Of a DNA stretch of 64,000 bases, positions 52,014 to 61,168 are shown piece by piece. The notes beneath the pieces were generated by a model. That model saw only the letters and a list, made by a program, of their open reading frames with translations, made no database searches and had not been told where the DNA came from. How positions within the stretch are numbered: position 1 is the stretch's first letter; the number at the start of each line of letters is the position of its first letter. The stretch is from Bog-756 sp963824645. GTDB lineage: Bacteria; Actinomycetota; Acidimicrobiia; Acidimicrobiales; RAAP-2. The DNA is taken from assembly GCA_963824645.1 (NCBI GenBank), contig CAWGQC010000002.1:14329-78328 (forward strand), given 5' to 3'. Made by a program: the position numbers and the translations under genes.

Positions 52014-53279
52014 GTGTTTTCAGCGACTTCGCGTCGTCATATCCCTATGCGCTCATCCGTGGCGCCCGCTTCCCGCAACACCGAGGCTCCCGTACCCCGC
52101 CGACCCAGCGCTGCCCGGCGCATCTTCAGGACGGCGCTAATGGGTACGGCCGCCGTCACCATGTTCGTGGTGGTCTACGCCGGCGGTCACGTGTCGACGG
52201 CCTCGGCCACCATGCCCACGGGGGCCGGGTTGGTGCTCAACGCACCGATCGTCAGTGCCGCCTCCACCCCGAACGGCCGCGGCTACTGGGAGAGCGGCTC
52301 CGACGGCGGCATTTTCACCTTCGGCGACGCTCCGTTCTACGGATCGACCGCCTCCCTACGACTCAACCGACCCATCGTCGACATCGTCGCCACCCCGGAC
52401 GGCCGGGGCTACTGGGAGGTGGCCAGCGACGGCGGTGTGTTCGCCTTCGGCGACGCCCCATTCCACGGTTCGACCGGTTCACTGGTCTTGGTCCGTCCCA
52501 TCGTCGGTATCGTCCCGACGCCAGACGGTGGCGGCTACTGGATGGTGGCATCGGACGGGGGTGTCTTCGCCTTCGGTGACGCCTCCTTCTACGGTTCAGC
52601 CAGCACGCTGTCGCCCACCAGTCCCGTTGTCGGTATGGCTTCGACTCCTGACGGGCACGGCTACTGGGAAGCGGCCGCCAACGGCGCCGTGTTCGCCTTC
52701 GGGGACGCCCGATTTGCCGGTGTGGCGCCGGCCGGCGCGCCGGTGGTGGGCATCAACGCCGCCGAGCAGGGCTACCGGCTGGCCACCAGCGACGGCTCCG
52801 TCTATGCCTTCGGAGGGGCGACCTTCTTGGGCTCCACCGGTGGTCGCAATCTCAACCGACCGGTGATCGGGCTGTCGTCAGCCCGACGCGGCTACCTGAC
52901 GGTTGCCTCCGACGGGGGTGTCTTCACCTTCGGCGACGTCGGCTACTACGGCTCGTTGGCCGGCAGCACGGTGGCCAGTGCGGCCGGACAGCCGGGTGCC
53001 ACCACCAGCGACGGAGTCACCAACTACCAGCGAGCCGCCTGGGAACGGGTGAACATGTGCGAGGAAGGGGGCGTTTGGAACAGGGACGGGCCCGTCTACA
53101 GCGGCGGCCTGGGCTTCAGCCATGCCAACTGGGACGCCTTCAACACCTTCGGTTATCCGTCGGACGCCGCCGATGCCACGCCCGAGGAACAGATCCGGGT
53201 GGCCGTCGCCTTCGCCACCCGCTATTGGGGCAACCCCAACGCCGCTCCCGATCAGAACGGCTGTGCCGGGGGCTACTGA
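52014..53279 (+). CDS. Secreted repeat-propeller protein with C-terminal Rpf-like domain
   Basis: 421 residues from GTG 52014, with AAGGAAAGG upstream. A signal peptide or anchor occupies about 33-62. Residues 75-315 are six repeats of about 36-42 residues (TPDGRGYWEVASDGGVFAFG) that look like a beta-propeller. The last ~80 residues are an Rpf-like transglycosylase domain: WERVNMCEEGGVW corresponds to the W-x-x-V-A-x-C-E-S-G-G-x-W motif, giving catalytic Glu350 and a probable disulfide Cys349-Cys417, with GGLGFSHANWDAF matching the conserved G-G-L-Q-F-x-x-x-T-W. Rpf enzymes cleave peptidoglycan to restart growth. The propeller fusion is unusual. Confidence 0.85.
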   Translation: MFSATSRRHIPMRSSVAPASRNTEAPVPRRPSAARRIFRTALMGTAAVTMFVVVYAGGHVSTASATMPTGAGLVLNAPIVSAASTPNGRGYWESGSDGGIFTFGDAPFYGSTASLRLNRPIVDIVATPDGRGYWEVASDGGVFAFGDAPFHGSTGSLVLVRPIVGIVPTPDGGGYWMVASDGGVFAFGDASFYGSASTLSPTSPVVGMASTPDGHGYWEAAANGAVFAFGDARFAGVAPAGAPVVGINAAEQGYRLATSDGSVYAFGGATFLGSTGGRNLNRPVIGLSSARRGYLTVASDGGVFTFGDVGYYGSLAGSTVASAAGQPGATTSDGVTNYQRAAWERVNMCEEGGVWNRDGPVYSGGLGFSHANWDAFNTFGYPSDAADATPEEQIRVAVAFATRYWGNPNAAPDQNGCAGGY

Positions 53280-53319
53280 GCCGATGTCCGCCCTTCGCGC
53301 CGACTGACCCCCCCTCCGA

Positions 53320-54846
53320 TCAGGGTGTGGGCAGCGGCGAGAAGGGTTGGACAGTGACCCAACAGGTCCCTTGCGCCTTGCTCTGCGACGTCAACTGGCA
53401 GGCGGACGAGGGAGGCACGTTGTTCCGGAGCTTGACGATCTTGTATTCGGTGGGTCCGTAACGCTTGTCCGGTCCGTAGCTGAGGATGGGTGTCGACGTC
53501 CCCGGGAAGTTGGTGATCTTGGACATGGCGGTCACGAAGCTGCGTCGGTTGAGATCATGGCCGGCGTTGCGAGCAGCGGTGGCGAACAGGGAGATGACCT
53601 GGCACCAGAGCACCACAGGGCCCTGCTGCTCGAGAAAGTCGGTGGTCGCTCCGGCCGGGATCTGGGGATAGGCCTTGTGCCAGGGCGTCCAGCAGGCCTT
53701 GACACCGGCGTCGTAGCCGAGCGGACCCGTGTAGTTGGAGGGGTTGGTACCCCCTCCGAGGGTCTGGGTGGTCAGACCCTCCTGGCCGTCGAGGGCGGCC
53801 TCGTAGGGAATGGGGATGAGACCGAGCGCCGCCACGATGCTCTCCTCGTAGTCGCTGAGCAGGAGCTTGGGGTAGTACTTCTGCGCCGTCTCCGCCTGCA
53901 GGACCGGGTAGAACACGTTGAAGGGGATGAGGGGGATCATCGATGTCACCCCGGCGCTGCGGAGTTGCTGGACGACGAGCGGTGCTTGCGCATCGGTGGT
54001 GGCCGTCTCCGACGGGTCCGAGGCGATGGTCTTGACCACCGGGGTAATTCCGGCATTCCGGAGGTCGGGCAACAGATAGTCGTTGAGGGCCAGTTGGTCC
54101 GAGGACCGGTCGCCGACGAGGACGCCCACCTTGGTCGACCCCCCCAGGAGGTGTGCGCTGAGGCCCCAGTTGACCACCGCCTGGAGAATGACGGCCTGGT
54201 CGGGTCCGGTCCACCACAGGTAGGGCGACCCTTCGTTGGTCCAGTTGGTGACCGTGGTCCACTGCCCGATGAACGGGGTGTGTCCCTCTTGGGTGATGCA
54301 CAGCTGATCGTCGCCGGTCCAGTCGCCCACCCCGTCGAGCACGGCGAAGGCCGCCGGGGATCCTTCGGTCCATGTCTTGCACAGGGCCCGCATGTCGGCT
54401 TCGTTGGTCGGATCGAAGTTCACCACGATGGGGTTGATCTTGCGGCCGTTGATCCCTCCCGCTTTGTTGATCTGGCCCACGTAGAAGTCGATGGCCTTGG
54501 TCTGTTCGCCGTATTCGGGATCCTCGGCAAAACCCTCCTGACCGGCCAACGAGTTGAGCGACACAACCGGGAACACCACATTGATGGTGTTGCCGGCGAC
54601 TCCGCGGGTCGATGTACTGGCGCTGCTCACCGGCGACGGTTTGGACCCCGATTGCCCCGTCGATCCGGTCGACGCCGAGGTGGTCGATGATGCCGAGGTG
54701 GCCGAAGACCCACAGGCGGCCACGCACACCAACAACGCCGCCATCACCACGGTCAAGCCCAGGCGCGTGTGGAGCGAGGGTCCTCCTGCCGGGGGCCTGC
54801 CGTCAGCCCGCGCCCCTTCGAGACCCAACCGGTTAGGCGAGCTCAT
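53320..54846 (-). CDS. ABC-transporter solute-binding lipoprotein (branched-chain amino acid type)
   Basis: 508 residues. After a short basic start the hydrophobic stretch ends in the lipobox VCVAAC (Cys45), followed by a Ser/Thr-rich linker. From about residue 85 the fold is that of LivJ/LivK-like periplasmic-binding type I proteins: INVVFPVVSLNSLAGQEGF, FYVGQINKAGGINGRKINP and ADMRALCKTWTEGSPAAFAV. No permease or ATPase genes of the transporter are nearby, so it either works with a complex encoded elsewhere or as a receptor. Convergent with the Rpf-propeller gene. Confidence 0.85.
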   Translation of the reverse strand: MSSPNRLGLEGARADGRPPAGGPSLHTRLGLTVVMAALLVCVAACGSSATSASSTTSASTGSTGQSGSKPSPVSSASTSTRGVAGNTINVVFPVVSLNSLAGQEGFAEDPEYGEQTKAIDFYVGQINKAGGINGRKINPIVVNFDPTNEADMRALCKTWTEGSPAAFAVLDGVGDWTGDDQLCITQEGHTPFIGQWTTVTNWTNEGSPYLWWTGPDQAVILQAVVNWGLSAHLLGGSTKVGVLVGDRSSDQLALNDYLLPDLRNAGITPVVKTIASDPSETATTDAQAPLVVQQLRSAGVTSMIPLIPFNVFYPVLQAETAQKYYPKLLLSDYEESIVAALGLIPIPYEAALDGQEGLTTQTLGGGTNPSNYTGPLGYDAGVKACWTPWHKAYPQIPAGATTDFLEQQGPVVLWCQVISLFATAARNAGHDLNRRSFVTAMSKITNFPGTSTPILSYGPDKRYGPTEYKIVKLRNNVPPSSACQLTSQSKAQGTCWVTVQPFSPLPTP

Positions 54847-54954
54847 GTCGTCGCTCCTTGGTGCCCCCCAATGTCCGCACCGACCGGGGAGGAATCTACC
54901 GACTCAGCGACCGGCTGTCACAACGGCGAACAGGGTGCCTCCGACCGGGACCCC

Positions 54955-55308
54955 TCACTCGTCCCCGGGACCCTTCGCACCGGGAGGCGGATCACTGCCG
55001 GGGACATCCCCATCGGAGATGTGCTCCGTCCACTCGGTCCCCGACCAGAACCGCTTCTCATGGCGGAAGAAAGGATCGGTGAACCATCCGGGCGGAGTGC
55101 CGCTGGACGTACCGGTCGGCGCCGAACCGTTGGCGCCGGCCCCCGGCGGAGGGGGTCGGGGCACGCCCATCTGGTCGGCAGTGAACCCACTCCCCGGAAG
55201 ACGACCACCCGATCGCTGCCCACGCCGACGCTGTGAGGACAGGGCCCGCATGGCAAACATGGCGCCGAAGACGACGACGGCGATCCACGAGGCATGTCCG
55301 TAATACAC
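54955..55308 (-). CDS. DUF2510-containing membrane protein
   Basis: 117 residues. One N-terminal membrane helix (WIAVVVFGAMFAM), a basic patch RRRGQR, then a Pro/Gly-rich linker and a C-terminal PPGWFTDPFFRHEKRFWSGTEWTEHI, which is the DUF2510 motif (W-Y/F-x-D-P...R-Y/F-W-x-G-x-x-W-T). The motif is common in actinobacterial membrane proteins; its ligand is unknown. It faces the other way from no close neighbour on its upstream side. Confidence 0.8.
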   Translation of the reverse strand: MYYGHASWIAVVVFGAMFAMRALSSQRRRGQRSGGRLPGSGFTADQMGVPRPPPPGAGANGSAPTGTSSGTPPGWFTDPFFRHEKRFWSGTEWTEHISDGDVPGSDPPPGAKGPGDE

Positions 55309-55487
55309 GCAAGGAGTCTATGGCCCGTCCCTCCAGTTTGACCGGCGGCCATCAGCTTGAATCGGGCTACCGCCGGCGGTAGTGGCGTGGGCGTCGCAAG
55401 ACGGCTCCCCCCGTTCCGGCCGGCCAGACCGAGCCCGACGCCATCAAGGTCGCCTTCGACTTCCGGTCAGCCCGCCGCCGGCGAGAC

Positions 55488-55946
55488 TCAAGTCGTCGGA
55501 TGCTCGGCGATGTGTTGGAGCTCGATCAGCAACGGGATGAGAAAGCCGACATAGGCATTGGTCAGCGTGAAATCCGAGGTGGAGCCGTGGGTCACCATCT
55601 CGCTACGGCCGATGATGGTGACCCGGTCGTCCTTCCGCTGGTAGGCCCGGGCCCGGTCGACAATGGCGACCAGTTCCTCGACCGAAGGGACCTCGAGGCC
55701 GAAATGGTCGAGCGACGGGGCGCGCAGGTAATCGTCGGTGGACGGCAGCAGATAGAGGTACTGGCGCATCTGCCCGGTATAGAGGATGAGAGGGTTTCCC
55801 TTCTCGGTGCTGTTGTCCCCCTCGGTCCAGCCGAAGACCTCGCCGGCGAAATCGATGAAGGCGGCCCGGCCGGCGTCATCGAGGACGGCCGCATCGACGC
55901 TGATGGCGATGTGGTTGATGACCGGTCGCGCCGGCTCAGCGGTCAC
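55488..55946 (-). CDS. VOC-family (glyoxalase-like) protein
   Basis: 152 residues. INHIAISVDAAVLDDAGRAAFIDFAGEVFGW and LDHFGLEVPSVEELVAIVDRARAYQRKD are two beta-alpha-beta modules of the VOC fold, with His at the first and second metal positions. Members are dioxygenases, lyases or resistance proteins; this one is not assigned. Leftward, 16 bases downstream of cutA, so probably in one transcript with cutA and the P450. Confidence 0.8.
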   Translation of the reverse strand: MTAEPARPVINHIAISVDAAVLDDAGRAAFIDFAGEVFGWTEGDNSTEKGNPLILYTGQMRQYLYLLPSTDDYLRAPSLDHFGLEVPSVEELVAIVDRARAYQRKDDRVTIIGRSEMVTHGSTSDFTLTNAYVGFLIPLLIELQHIAEHPTT

Positions 55947-55962
55947 GGTTTGCTCCTCCCCC

Positions 55963-56301
55963 TCAGCCCGCCGCGTCGACCGTGACCTCGGTGATCCAGT
56001 CCAGGTAGGGGACCGAAGCTTGGACCACGGGCAGGACGATCACCTCGGGGGTCTCGTAGGGGTGGTCCCCGACGATCACGTCGATGACCTGCTCGGCCAG
56101 CTCAGCGCGGGTCTTGAGCAGCACCAGGCACTCCTCCGCCTGCTCGAGCACCCCTTTCCACCGGTAGTGGCTGATGACAGGGGCGGTTCTCTGGCCACAG
56201 GCCACCAGGTGCCGGGCGAGGAGCGTGGCCACGATGGCGTCGGCCTGGATCGGATCGTCCAGCGCGAACTGGATCTGTACGTAGCCGCCGTCTCCGCTCA
56301 T
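55963..56301 (-). CDS. cutA: CutA-like protein
   Basis: 112 residues from ATG 56301 overlapping the P450 stop (ATGA). The ferredoxin-like trimeric fold of CutA is seen from VQIQFALDDPIQADAIVATLLARHLVACG, the SHYRWKGVLEQAEECLVLLKTR centre and GDHPYETPEVIVLPV. CutA proteins are linked with divalent metal tolerance and stability; the function remains unclear. Co-transcribed with the P450. Confidence 0.9.
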   Translation of the reverse strand: MSGDGGYVQIQFALDDPIQADAIVATLLARHLVACGQRTAPVISHYRWKGVLEQAEECLVLLKTRAELAEQVIDVIVGDHPYETPEVIVLPVVQASVPYLDWITEVTVDAAG

Positions 56302-57506
56302 GGAGTCCAACGGACCGGCATCAGGGCCGGTCCCCAGATGCCGAATGTCTCCGGCTTCCAGGTCACCGGGCCGGCCGCTTCGAGATTGGGCATCCGCTGG
56401 GCGATAACGGTGATCGCCTCTTGCAGCTCGGCCCGGGCCAGATGGGCCCCCAGGCAGTAGTGGATTCCCGATCCGAAGGTCAGATGGGGCACGTCGGACG
56501 CCCGGTGGAGATCAAGCTGGTGGGGATGCGGGAAAGCTTCCGGATCACGGTTGACGCCGGCCAGGGAGATGTTGACCAGCGTCCCTGCCGGTATGAGCAC
56601 GTCACGGTAGGTGATGTCTTCGGAGGCCACCCGCAGTGTTCCCTGGACCGCACCGAGGTAGCGCACCGACTCCTCCACCACCCGGGGGGCCAGTTCGGGA
56701 TGCTTGACGAAGTTGCGCCACTGGGACGGATTGTCCAACATCAAGGCCATCGTGCAGGCCAGCTGGTTGCGGGTGGTGTCGATGCCGGCCATCAGCACGG
56801 CCTCGGCCAACATGATCAGTTCATCCACCGACAGCTGGTCGTCCTCCCCGCCCACGGCAATGAGCCCACTCAGGAGGTCGTCTCCCGGGTCGTCCCGCCG
56901 GCGCTCCACCAGCACCCGCATGTAAGCCTCGAGTTCGGACAAAGCCTGCTGGACGATCGGAAGGTCTTCGGCCAAGTTCTGGTTGAAAAGGCGGAAGATG
57001 TCCGGGGCCCATTGAGAGAACAGCTTCCAATCGCGGCGAGGGGCTCCGAGTAGCTCGCAGATGATGGGCACCGGATACCGTTCGGCGATGTCGGCTACGA
57101 AGTCACAGGTCCCTTCCTCGTACACGGCGTCGATGAACTCGCCGATGATGGAGCGCATGAAAGGGCGCATGCGGTCGGCGGCGGCCGGTGTGAATGCCGG
57201 TCTGACCAGTCGCCGGTGACGGGCGTGATCGTCTCCTTCCATCTGGAGGATCGACGGACGGCGCTGCTCCAGGAAGCTCCCGCTCACCCCCTGCATCTGC
57301 GGGATCAGCGACATGGCGGAGAAAAAGCGGCGATCCCGCAGGATGGCGACCGCATCCTCATGGCGGGTGAGAGCCAATCCGATCGGGGTCCGGGCCAACC
57401 AGTATCTGTCCCGCGCCGAATCGATCAGGTTGAACCGGTTGTGGCGATCGGCGCCGCTGAGGTCGAGCGTCGGAAGATCGAGCTCGTTAGCTGGGATCGC
57501 GGCCAT
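56298..57506 (-). CDS. Cytochrome P450
   Basis: 402 residues of the soluble bacterial class. The heme loop FGSGIHYCLGAHLAR carries the proximal Cys, the oxygen-binding I-helix is LMAGIDTTRNQ and the ExxR pair sits in VVEESVRYLG. It needs a ferredoxin partner, perhaps the ferredoxin at 1162 only if expressed together, for which there is no evidence. The substrate is unknown; members of this group oxidise steroids, fatty acids or terpenoids. Leading gene of a P450-cutA-VOC run. Confidence 0.93.
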   Translation of the reverse strand: MAAIPANELDLPTLDLSGADRHNRFNLIDSARDRYWLARTPIGLALTRHEDAVAILRDRRFFSAMSLIPQMQGVSGSFLEQRRPSILQMEGDDHARHRRLVRPAFTPAAADRMRPFMRSIIGEFIDAVYEEGTCDFVADIAERYPVPIICELLGAPRRDWKLFSQWAPDIFRLFNQNLAEDLPIVQQALSELEAYMRVLVERRRDDPGDDLLSGLIAVGGEDDQLSVDELIMLAEAVLMAGIDTTRNQLACTMALMLDNPSQWRNFVKHPELAPRVVEESVRYLGAVQGTLRVASEDITYRDVLIPAGTLVNISLAGVNRDPEAFPHPHQLDLHRASDVPHLTFGSGIHYCLGAHLARAELQEAITVIAQRMPNLEAAGPVTWKPETFGIWGPALMPVRWTP

Positions 57507-57795
57507 TCGCCTCCTCTCTCATGGGGACAGCCCTGCTGGCCCTCCTGTTCCACATGAGCTGCGACCGCTCCCGCCAGCGACCGAGGCACCCCGAGGACAG
57601 GCCTGTGGCGTATGCCCGGCGCACACCACAAGCTGTCCGCTCCAAGCTCTCCGCCCACAGTACACACAACCCCCGGCCGGACACCAGGTTTTTCGCTCCC
57701 GGGGCGTTCTCCGGTGGCCCCGCCACCAGCCGCTGAGGCCCCCGCCGCTGGTCGAGGGTTTGCCATCGCCGTCGGAGGCGGCCAGAGTCGTGGTC

Positions 57796-58404
57796 ATGAC
57801 CACGGGAATCACCTACCGGGCCGCGGTGGGTTCGCAGACCCTCGACCTCCCTCTGGTAGCCCTGTCGGACGACCTGACCATCGCACTCCTCATCTGCGTG
57901 GACCTGGGTGTCTCCTTTGCCGACACGGCGGGCCAAGAGTTGGCCGACCGACTGGTCGGTCACCGGCCCGAGGTGGTGGTATCGGTGGCCACCATGGGTA
58001 TTCCACTGGCCATCGAAGTCAGCCGGGGTCTCGGGCTCGATGACTACGTGATCCTGCACAAGACCCCGAAGATCCACTTGGGGGACTCGTTTGCCGAACC
58101 GGTCCGCTCGATCACCACCGGCAGCCCCCAAAAACTGCGCATCGACCCGGCCCGCATCGCCGCGGTGACCGGCAAGCGGGTGGCCGTGGTCGACGACATC
58201 ATCTCCACCGGCGCCTCCACCCTGGCTGCCCTCAATCTCGTACGAAGGGTGGGTGGCCAGCCGGTCGTCATCGGGACCTTGATGACCGAGGGCTCAAGTT
58301 GGCGAACGGCCCTCGGACCCGATGCCGACATGGTCCAGTCGCTCGGATCGATGCCCGTTTTCCGACCCGACGGCTCGGGGGGCCTGACCGAAGTCTGGGA
58401 CTGA
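57796..58404 (+). CDS. Phosphoribosyltransferase, adenine-type
   Basis: 202 residues from ATG 57796. VAVVDDIISTGAS is the PRPP-binding motif, VVVSVATMGIPLAIEVSRGLG and the loop KTPKIHLGDSF fit the Apt/orotate-like type I phosphoribosyltransferase fold. It is longer than E. coli Apt and shares the arrangement of the unnamed PRT group often found alone in actinobacteria. It acts in the cytoplasm on an unknown base and PRPP. Divergent from the P450 gene. Confidence 0.85.
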   Translation: MTTGITYRAAVGSQTLDLPLVALSDDLTIALLICVDLGVSFADTAGQELADRLVGHRPEVVVSVATMGIPLAIEVSRGLGLDDYVILHKTPKIHLGDSFAEPVRSITTGSPQKLRIDPARIAAVTGKRVAVVDDIISTGASTLAALNLVRRVGGQPVVIGTLMTEGSSWRTALGPDADMVQSLGSMPVFRPDGSGGLTEVWD

Positions 58405-58726
58405 CTGACCCTGGCCCAGGCCCTCATCCGTGGGCTCGGCCAAGCCGGCGGATCAGGAGCGACGGGCCCCAGGAGGCCCGAGTCCGGCCCCCGTCGGAGC
58501 GACCCCCGAACTTGTCACGGTGTCATCACAAAAAGGTTGACGCGGCTGCCCCGATGGGCCTAATGTCTACTAAACAGGTAGTTTTAATAGAGACAAAGAG
58601 AACACGGCCTCCGAACTGCACTTTCATCCCAACGAGGCTCACGCCGGGTCGCTCGACTGAAGCCCGCACCGGACATCCGAGACCCACCGTTCCCATCCCC
58701 AACCTTCAGGAGAGGCACCCCATCCG
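58405..58726. other. Promoter region of the second 4-TM protein
   Basis: 322 bases between the phosphoribosyltransferase and the 4-TM protein gene. The first part is GC-rich and featureless; at 58530-58600 an AT-richer core holds the promoter listed separately. No other coding potential or RNA is seen. Confidence 0.5.
58537..58566 (+). promoter_or_regulatory. Promoter upstream of 4-TM copy B
   Basis: TTGACG (58537-58542) and TAATGT (58561-58566) are separated by 18 bases, close to sigma-70-like consensus, and lie about 160 bases before the gene start at 58727. The downstream CTACTAAACAGGTAGTTTTAATAG stretch at 58567-58590 forms a partial inverted repeat that could be an operator. Confidence 0.45.
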
Positions 58727-59338
58727 ATGGACTCAACCGACGAGACCACCTCCTCCGTCCTCCTGCTCGACAGGCCCGGTCCGATCATCGAGACCGGTCC
58801 CGTGGCCGACGAGGACCTCGCCGTTCCCTCCTCCGATCTCGCTGAGCATCACCCGCGTCGACAGACATCCACCTTCCGACCGACGGCCGAGCGCTCAGGG
58901 AGTGACTTCCGCGGCCCGGTTCTCGGCGCCCTGGCCGCGGCTTCGATCCTGGTCGGGTATCGATGGCTCGGCGTCATCCCCGTGAGCAGCTCACGCCTTT
59001 CGAGCCTCGTGTTCGGACGGCCCAGTGCCCTGGTCTTCGCCTTCCTGGCTCTCTGGTTGGCCTGGGCGGCGGGGCGGGCCCAGCGCGGGGACACGGCTGG
59101 TCGGCGGCCCCGGGCCGCCCGGCTGCTGGTGGTGACAGCATCAATTTCCACCGTGGTAGCCGTCGGCCTGATACTCAGCAGCACCGCCGCACTTCGCTAC
59201 AGTTTCGGGGTGTCCGAACTGCTGGTGGCCTCAGTGGCCGGTGCCTTTCTCCTGGTGGACGAGCGGCACCGGCGGTCCGGATCGAACCTTCCGCCGGCCA
59301 CTCCCCCGGGACCCGGCTACGGCGCAACCACCCCCTAG
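58727..59338 (+). CDS. Four-helix membrane protein, family copy B
   Basis: 203 residues. A ~65-residue hydrophilic start rich in Asp, Thr and Ser precedes four membrane helices: GPVLGALAAASILVGYRW, RPSALVFAFLALWLAWAAG, ARLLVVTASISTVVAVGLIL and SELLVASVAGAFLLVDER. Helix 1 carries ILVGYRWLGVIP and helix 4 the D/N-E-R end, both shared with the protein at 31275. Loop after helix 2 is basic (GRAQRGDTAGRRPRAAR). Family unknown. The sulfotransferase gene starts 16 bases after its stop, so they probably form one transcript. Confidence 0.78.
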   Translation: MDSTDETTSSVLLLDRPGPIIETGPVADEDLAVPSSDLAEHHPRRQTSTFRPTAERSGSDFRGPVLGALAAASILVGYRWLGVIPVSSSRLSSLVFGRPSALVFAFLALWLAWAAGRAQRGDTAGRRPRAARLLVVTASISTVVAVGLILSSTAALRYSFGVSELLVASVAGAFLLVDERHRRSGSNLPPATPPGPGYGATTP

Positions 59339-59354
59339 ACCGGACAGAGCGAAG

Positions 59355-60326
59355 ATGTCGCTCCCTAACTTTTTCATCGTCGGCGCTCCCAAGGCCGGGA
59401 CCACCGCCCTCCATGCTGCTCTGGCCCGGCACCCGCAGCTCTTTATGGCCCCGGTCAAGGAGCCGAAGTTCTTTCTGTGCGACGGTCCCCCACCCACACA
59501 GGGGGGCCCCGGCGATGCCCACAGCTACCGCGAATGGATCTGGCGGCGTGACGAGTACGAGAGACTGTTCGAAAGGGCTGCCCCCGAAACCCAAAAGGGT
59601 GAGAGCACGGCTTTTTACCTGGCTGATTACGCCGCCCATGGCCGTATCCGGGCCGCCGTCCCGGACGCCCGGCTCATCGTCGTCCTCCGCGATCCGGTCG
59701 ACCGGGCCTACTCCAATTGGGCCCATCTGTGGGCCGACGGCCTGGAGACGGTCGGCGACTTCATCACCGCCTGTGGAAACGAGGAGCAAAGGAAGGAAGA
59801 GGGCTGGGCGCCCATCTGGCGCTATCTCGAGACGGGGCTCTACGGGCGCCACCTTCAGCATCTCTTCGAGGTGTTCCCCCAAAACCAGGTCCACATCATC
59901 CGCTACCTCTCCCTGGTGGAAGAACCCCAGCCGACTCTCGACAGGGTCTGCCGGTTCCTCGGTGTCGACGAATCGGTGGTGGCCCACGTGCCGCCGATGA
60001 ACGTGGGCGGTTACGTGGCTCCCTCCCTCAGCAGCCAACTCCTACGGAGGGCCTTCCGCTGGGGCGCCGGGGTGGGCAGCCACTTTCCGCCCCAGGTGTG
60101 GCGGAAGGCCAGCCTTCCCCTCCAATGGCTCATCCAGCGGGAGCCCCAACACCGTCCCGAACTCCGCCAGGCCGATCGGGCCCAGCTCATCTCCTACTTC
60201 TACGACGACATCGCTCTGGTCGAACAGATCACCGGTTGGGACCTCGAGACATGGCGCTCCTACCGGGAAGGCGGGACGTACTCGGTCCGCAAGTCGTGGG
60301 CCCCGTCCCGACGACTGGTTTCGTAA
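59355..60326 (+). CDS. Sulfotransferase
   Basis: 323 residues from ATG 59355. The PAPS-binding 5' loop is GAPKAGTT (10-17) and the 3'-phosphate loop LRDPVDRAYSNW (111-122). A catalytic His/Arg region is expected between them. The protein resembles bacterial sulfotransferases acting on carbohydrates or hydroxylated small molecules. It follows the 4-TM gene directly and is opposite to the propeller gene, whose 3' end it overlaps by 67 bases. A sulfatase lies 1 kb further on, so sulfate esters may be both made and hydrolysed in this neighbourhood. Confidence 0.88.
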   Translation: MSLPNFFIVGAPKAGTTALHAALARHPQLFMAPVKEPKFFLCDGPPPTQGGPGDAHSYREWIWRRDEYERLFERAAPETQKGESTAFYLADYAAHGRIRAAVPDARLIVVLRDPVDRAYSNWAHLWADGLETVGDFITACGNEEQRKEEGWAPIWRYLETGLYGRHLQHLFEVFPQNQVHIIRYLSLVEEPQPTLDRVCRFLGVDESVVAHVPPMNVGGYVAPSLSSQLLRRAFRWGAGVGSHFPPQVWRKASLPLQWLIQREPQHRPELRQADRAQLISYFYDDIALVEQITGWDLETWRSYREGGTYSVRKSWAPSRRLVS

Positions 60327-61168
60327 TACAGGCGGGTACCGCCGTCGGGCAGGGTCACGATCGAGACATAACGCAACGAACCACGGCCATCGGCAAAGGC
60401 TCCCACCGTCCCACCCACCGGGTGTAGTTCCCCCGGCGAGACTCCCTTGGCCAACCCGGTGCGTTCCTCGGCGTTCTCCTCCTTGGTGGCCCGCCCGTCG
60501 TAATAAGCAGACCAACCTTCCTCGGTTCGGACCACGTCGGCCACCCGGGTGCCGCGCTGATCCCAGCTACCAGGCGTGCCGGCCAGGGCCACGTCTCCGA
60601 TTTCCCAGGCCCAGCCGTCGCGGCTGGTGCCGTAGCGGGTGGCCATCCGGTCGGTGTCATCGGGCCGATCAAGGGGATGGCAGCACAGCCAGATGTGCCA
60701 TCCGTCCTCGTGCCGTTGCACAACCGGATCCTTCACCCCCGTCATCTCGTCGCCGGCCAGCACCGTGACCGCCGATGAAGGGTCGAAGGCGCTCGGGTCT
60801 GTGGCCTCCAGGGCGTCGACCCGCCAGTGCCGGGTGCCGGGCGTGGCGCAACTGACAAACAGGCGCCAGCTCCCGTCGGCCAGGGCCACCAGGGCGGGCC
60901 GCTCCAGCGAGTCGCAGCCGAATGCCTCACGACCGAGCACGGAAACCGTCTCGAAAGTCACGCCGTCGTCGGACCGGGCGATCACGTTGGCGTACCCACG
61001 TCCTTCGCCCACCGGGCGACGCAGGCGGTAGGCCAGCCAATAGGTCCCTGCCCCGGTCAGCGTGACACTGGGTCCACCCGCCCAGAATCCCGGTCCGGGA
61101 CCGGGCGTCTCCACCACAACCACGGCCCTGTCCGGTGAGGGCCGGGGAAGGGTCCTCTCATCTGCCAT
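60260..61168 (-). CDS. Glycosidase-like five-bladed propeller protein
   Basis: 302 residues from ATG 61168, with an AGAGG site. The pattern of W, G and D residues (FWAGGPSVTLTGAGTYWLAYRL, SLERPALVALADGSWRLFVS, VKDPVVQRHEDGWHIWLCC) is that of the five-bladed propeller of GH43/GH62-like glycosidases and related phosphorylases. An acid triad is not assigned. No signal peptide is seen, so it probably acts in the cytoplasm on an oligosaccharide or sugar phosphate. Convergent with the sulfotransferase, overlapping by 67 bases, and divergent from the sulfatase. Confidence 0.65.
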   Translation of the reverse strand: MADERTLPRPSPDRAVVVVETPGPGPGFWAGGPSVTLTGAGTYWLAYRLRRPVGEGRGYANVIARSDDGVTFETVSVLGREAFGCDSLERPALVALADGSWRLFVSCATPGTRHWRVDALEATDPSAFDPSSAVTVLAGDEMTGVKDPVVQRHEDGWHIWLCCHPLDRPDDTDRMATRYGTSRDGWAWEIGDVALAGTPGSWDQRGTRVADVVRTEEGWSAYYDGRATKEENAEERTGLAKGVSPGELHPVGGTVGAFADGRGSLRYVSIVTLPDGGTRLYYETSRRDGAHDLRTEYVPPSR

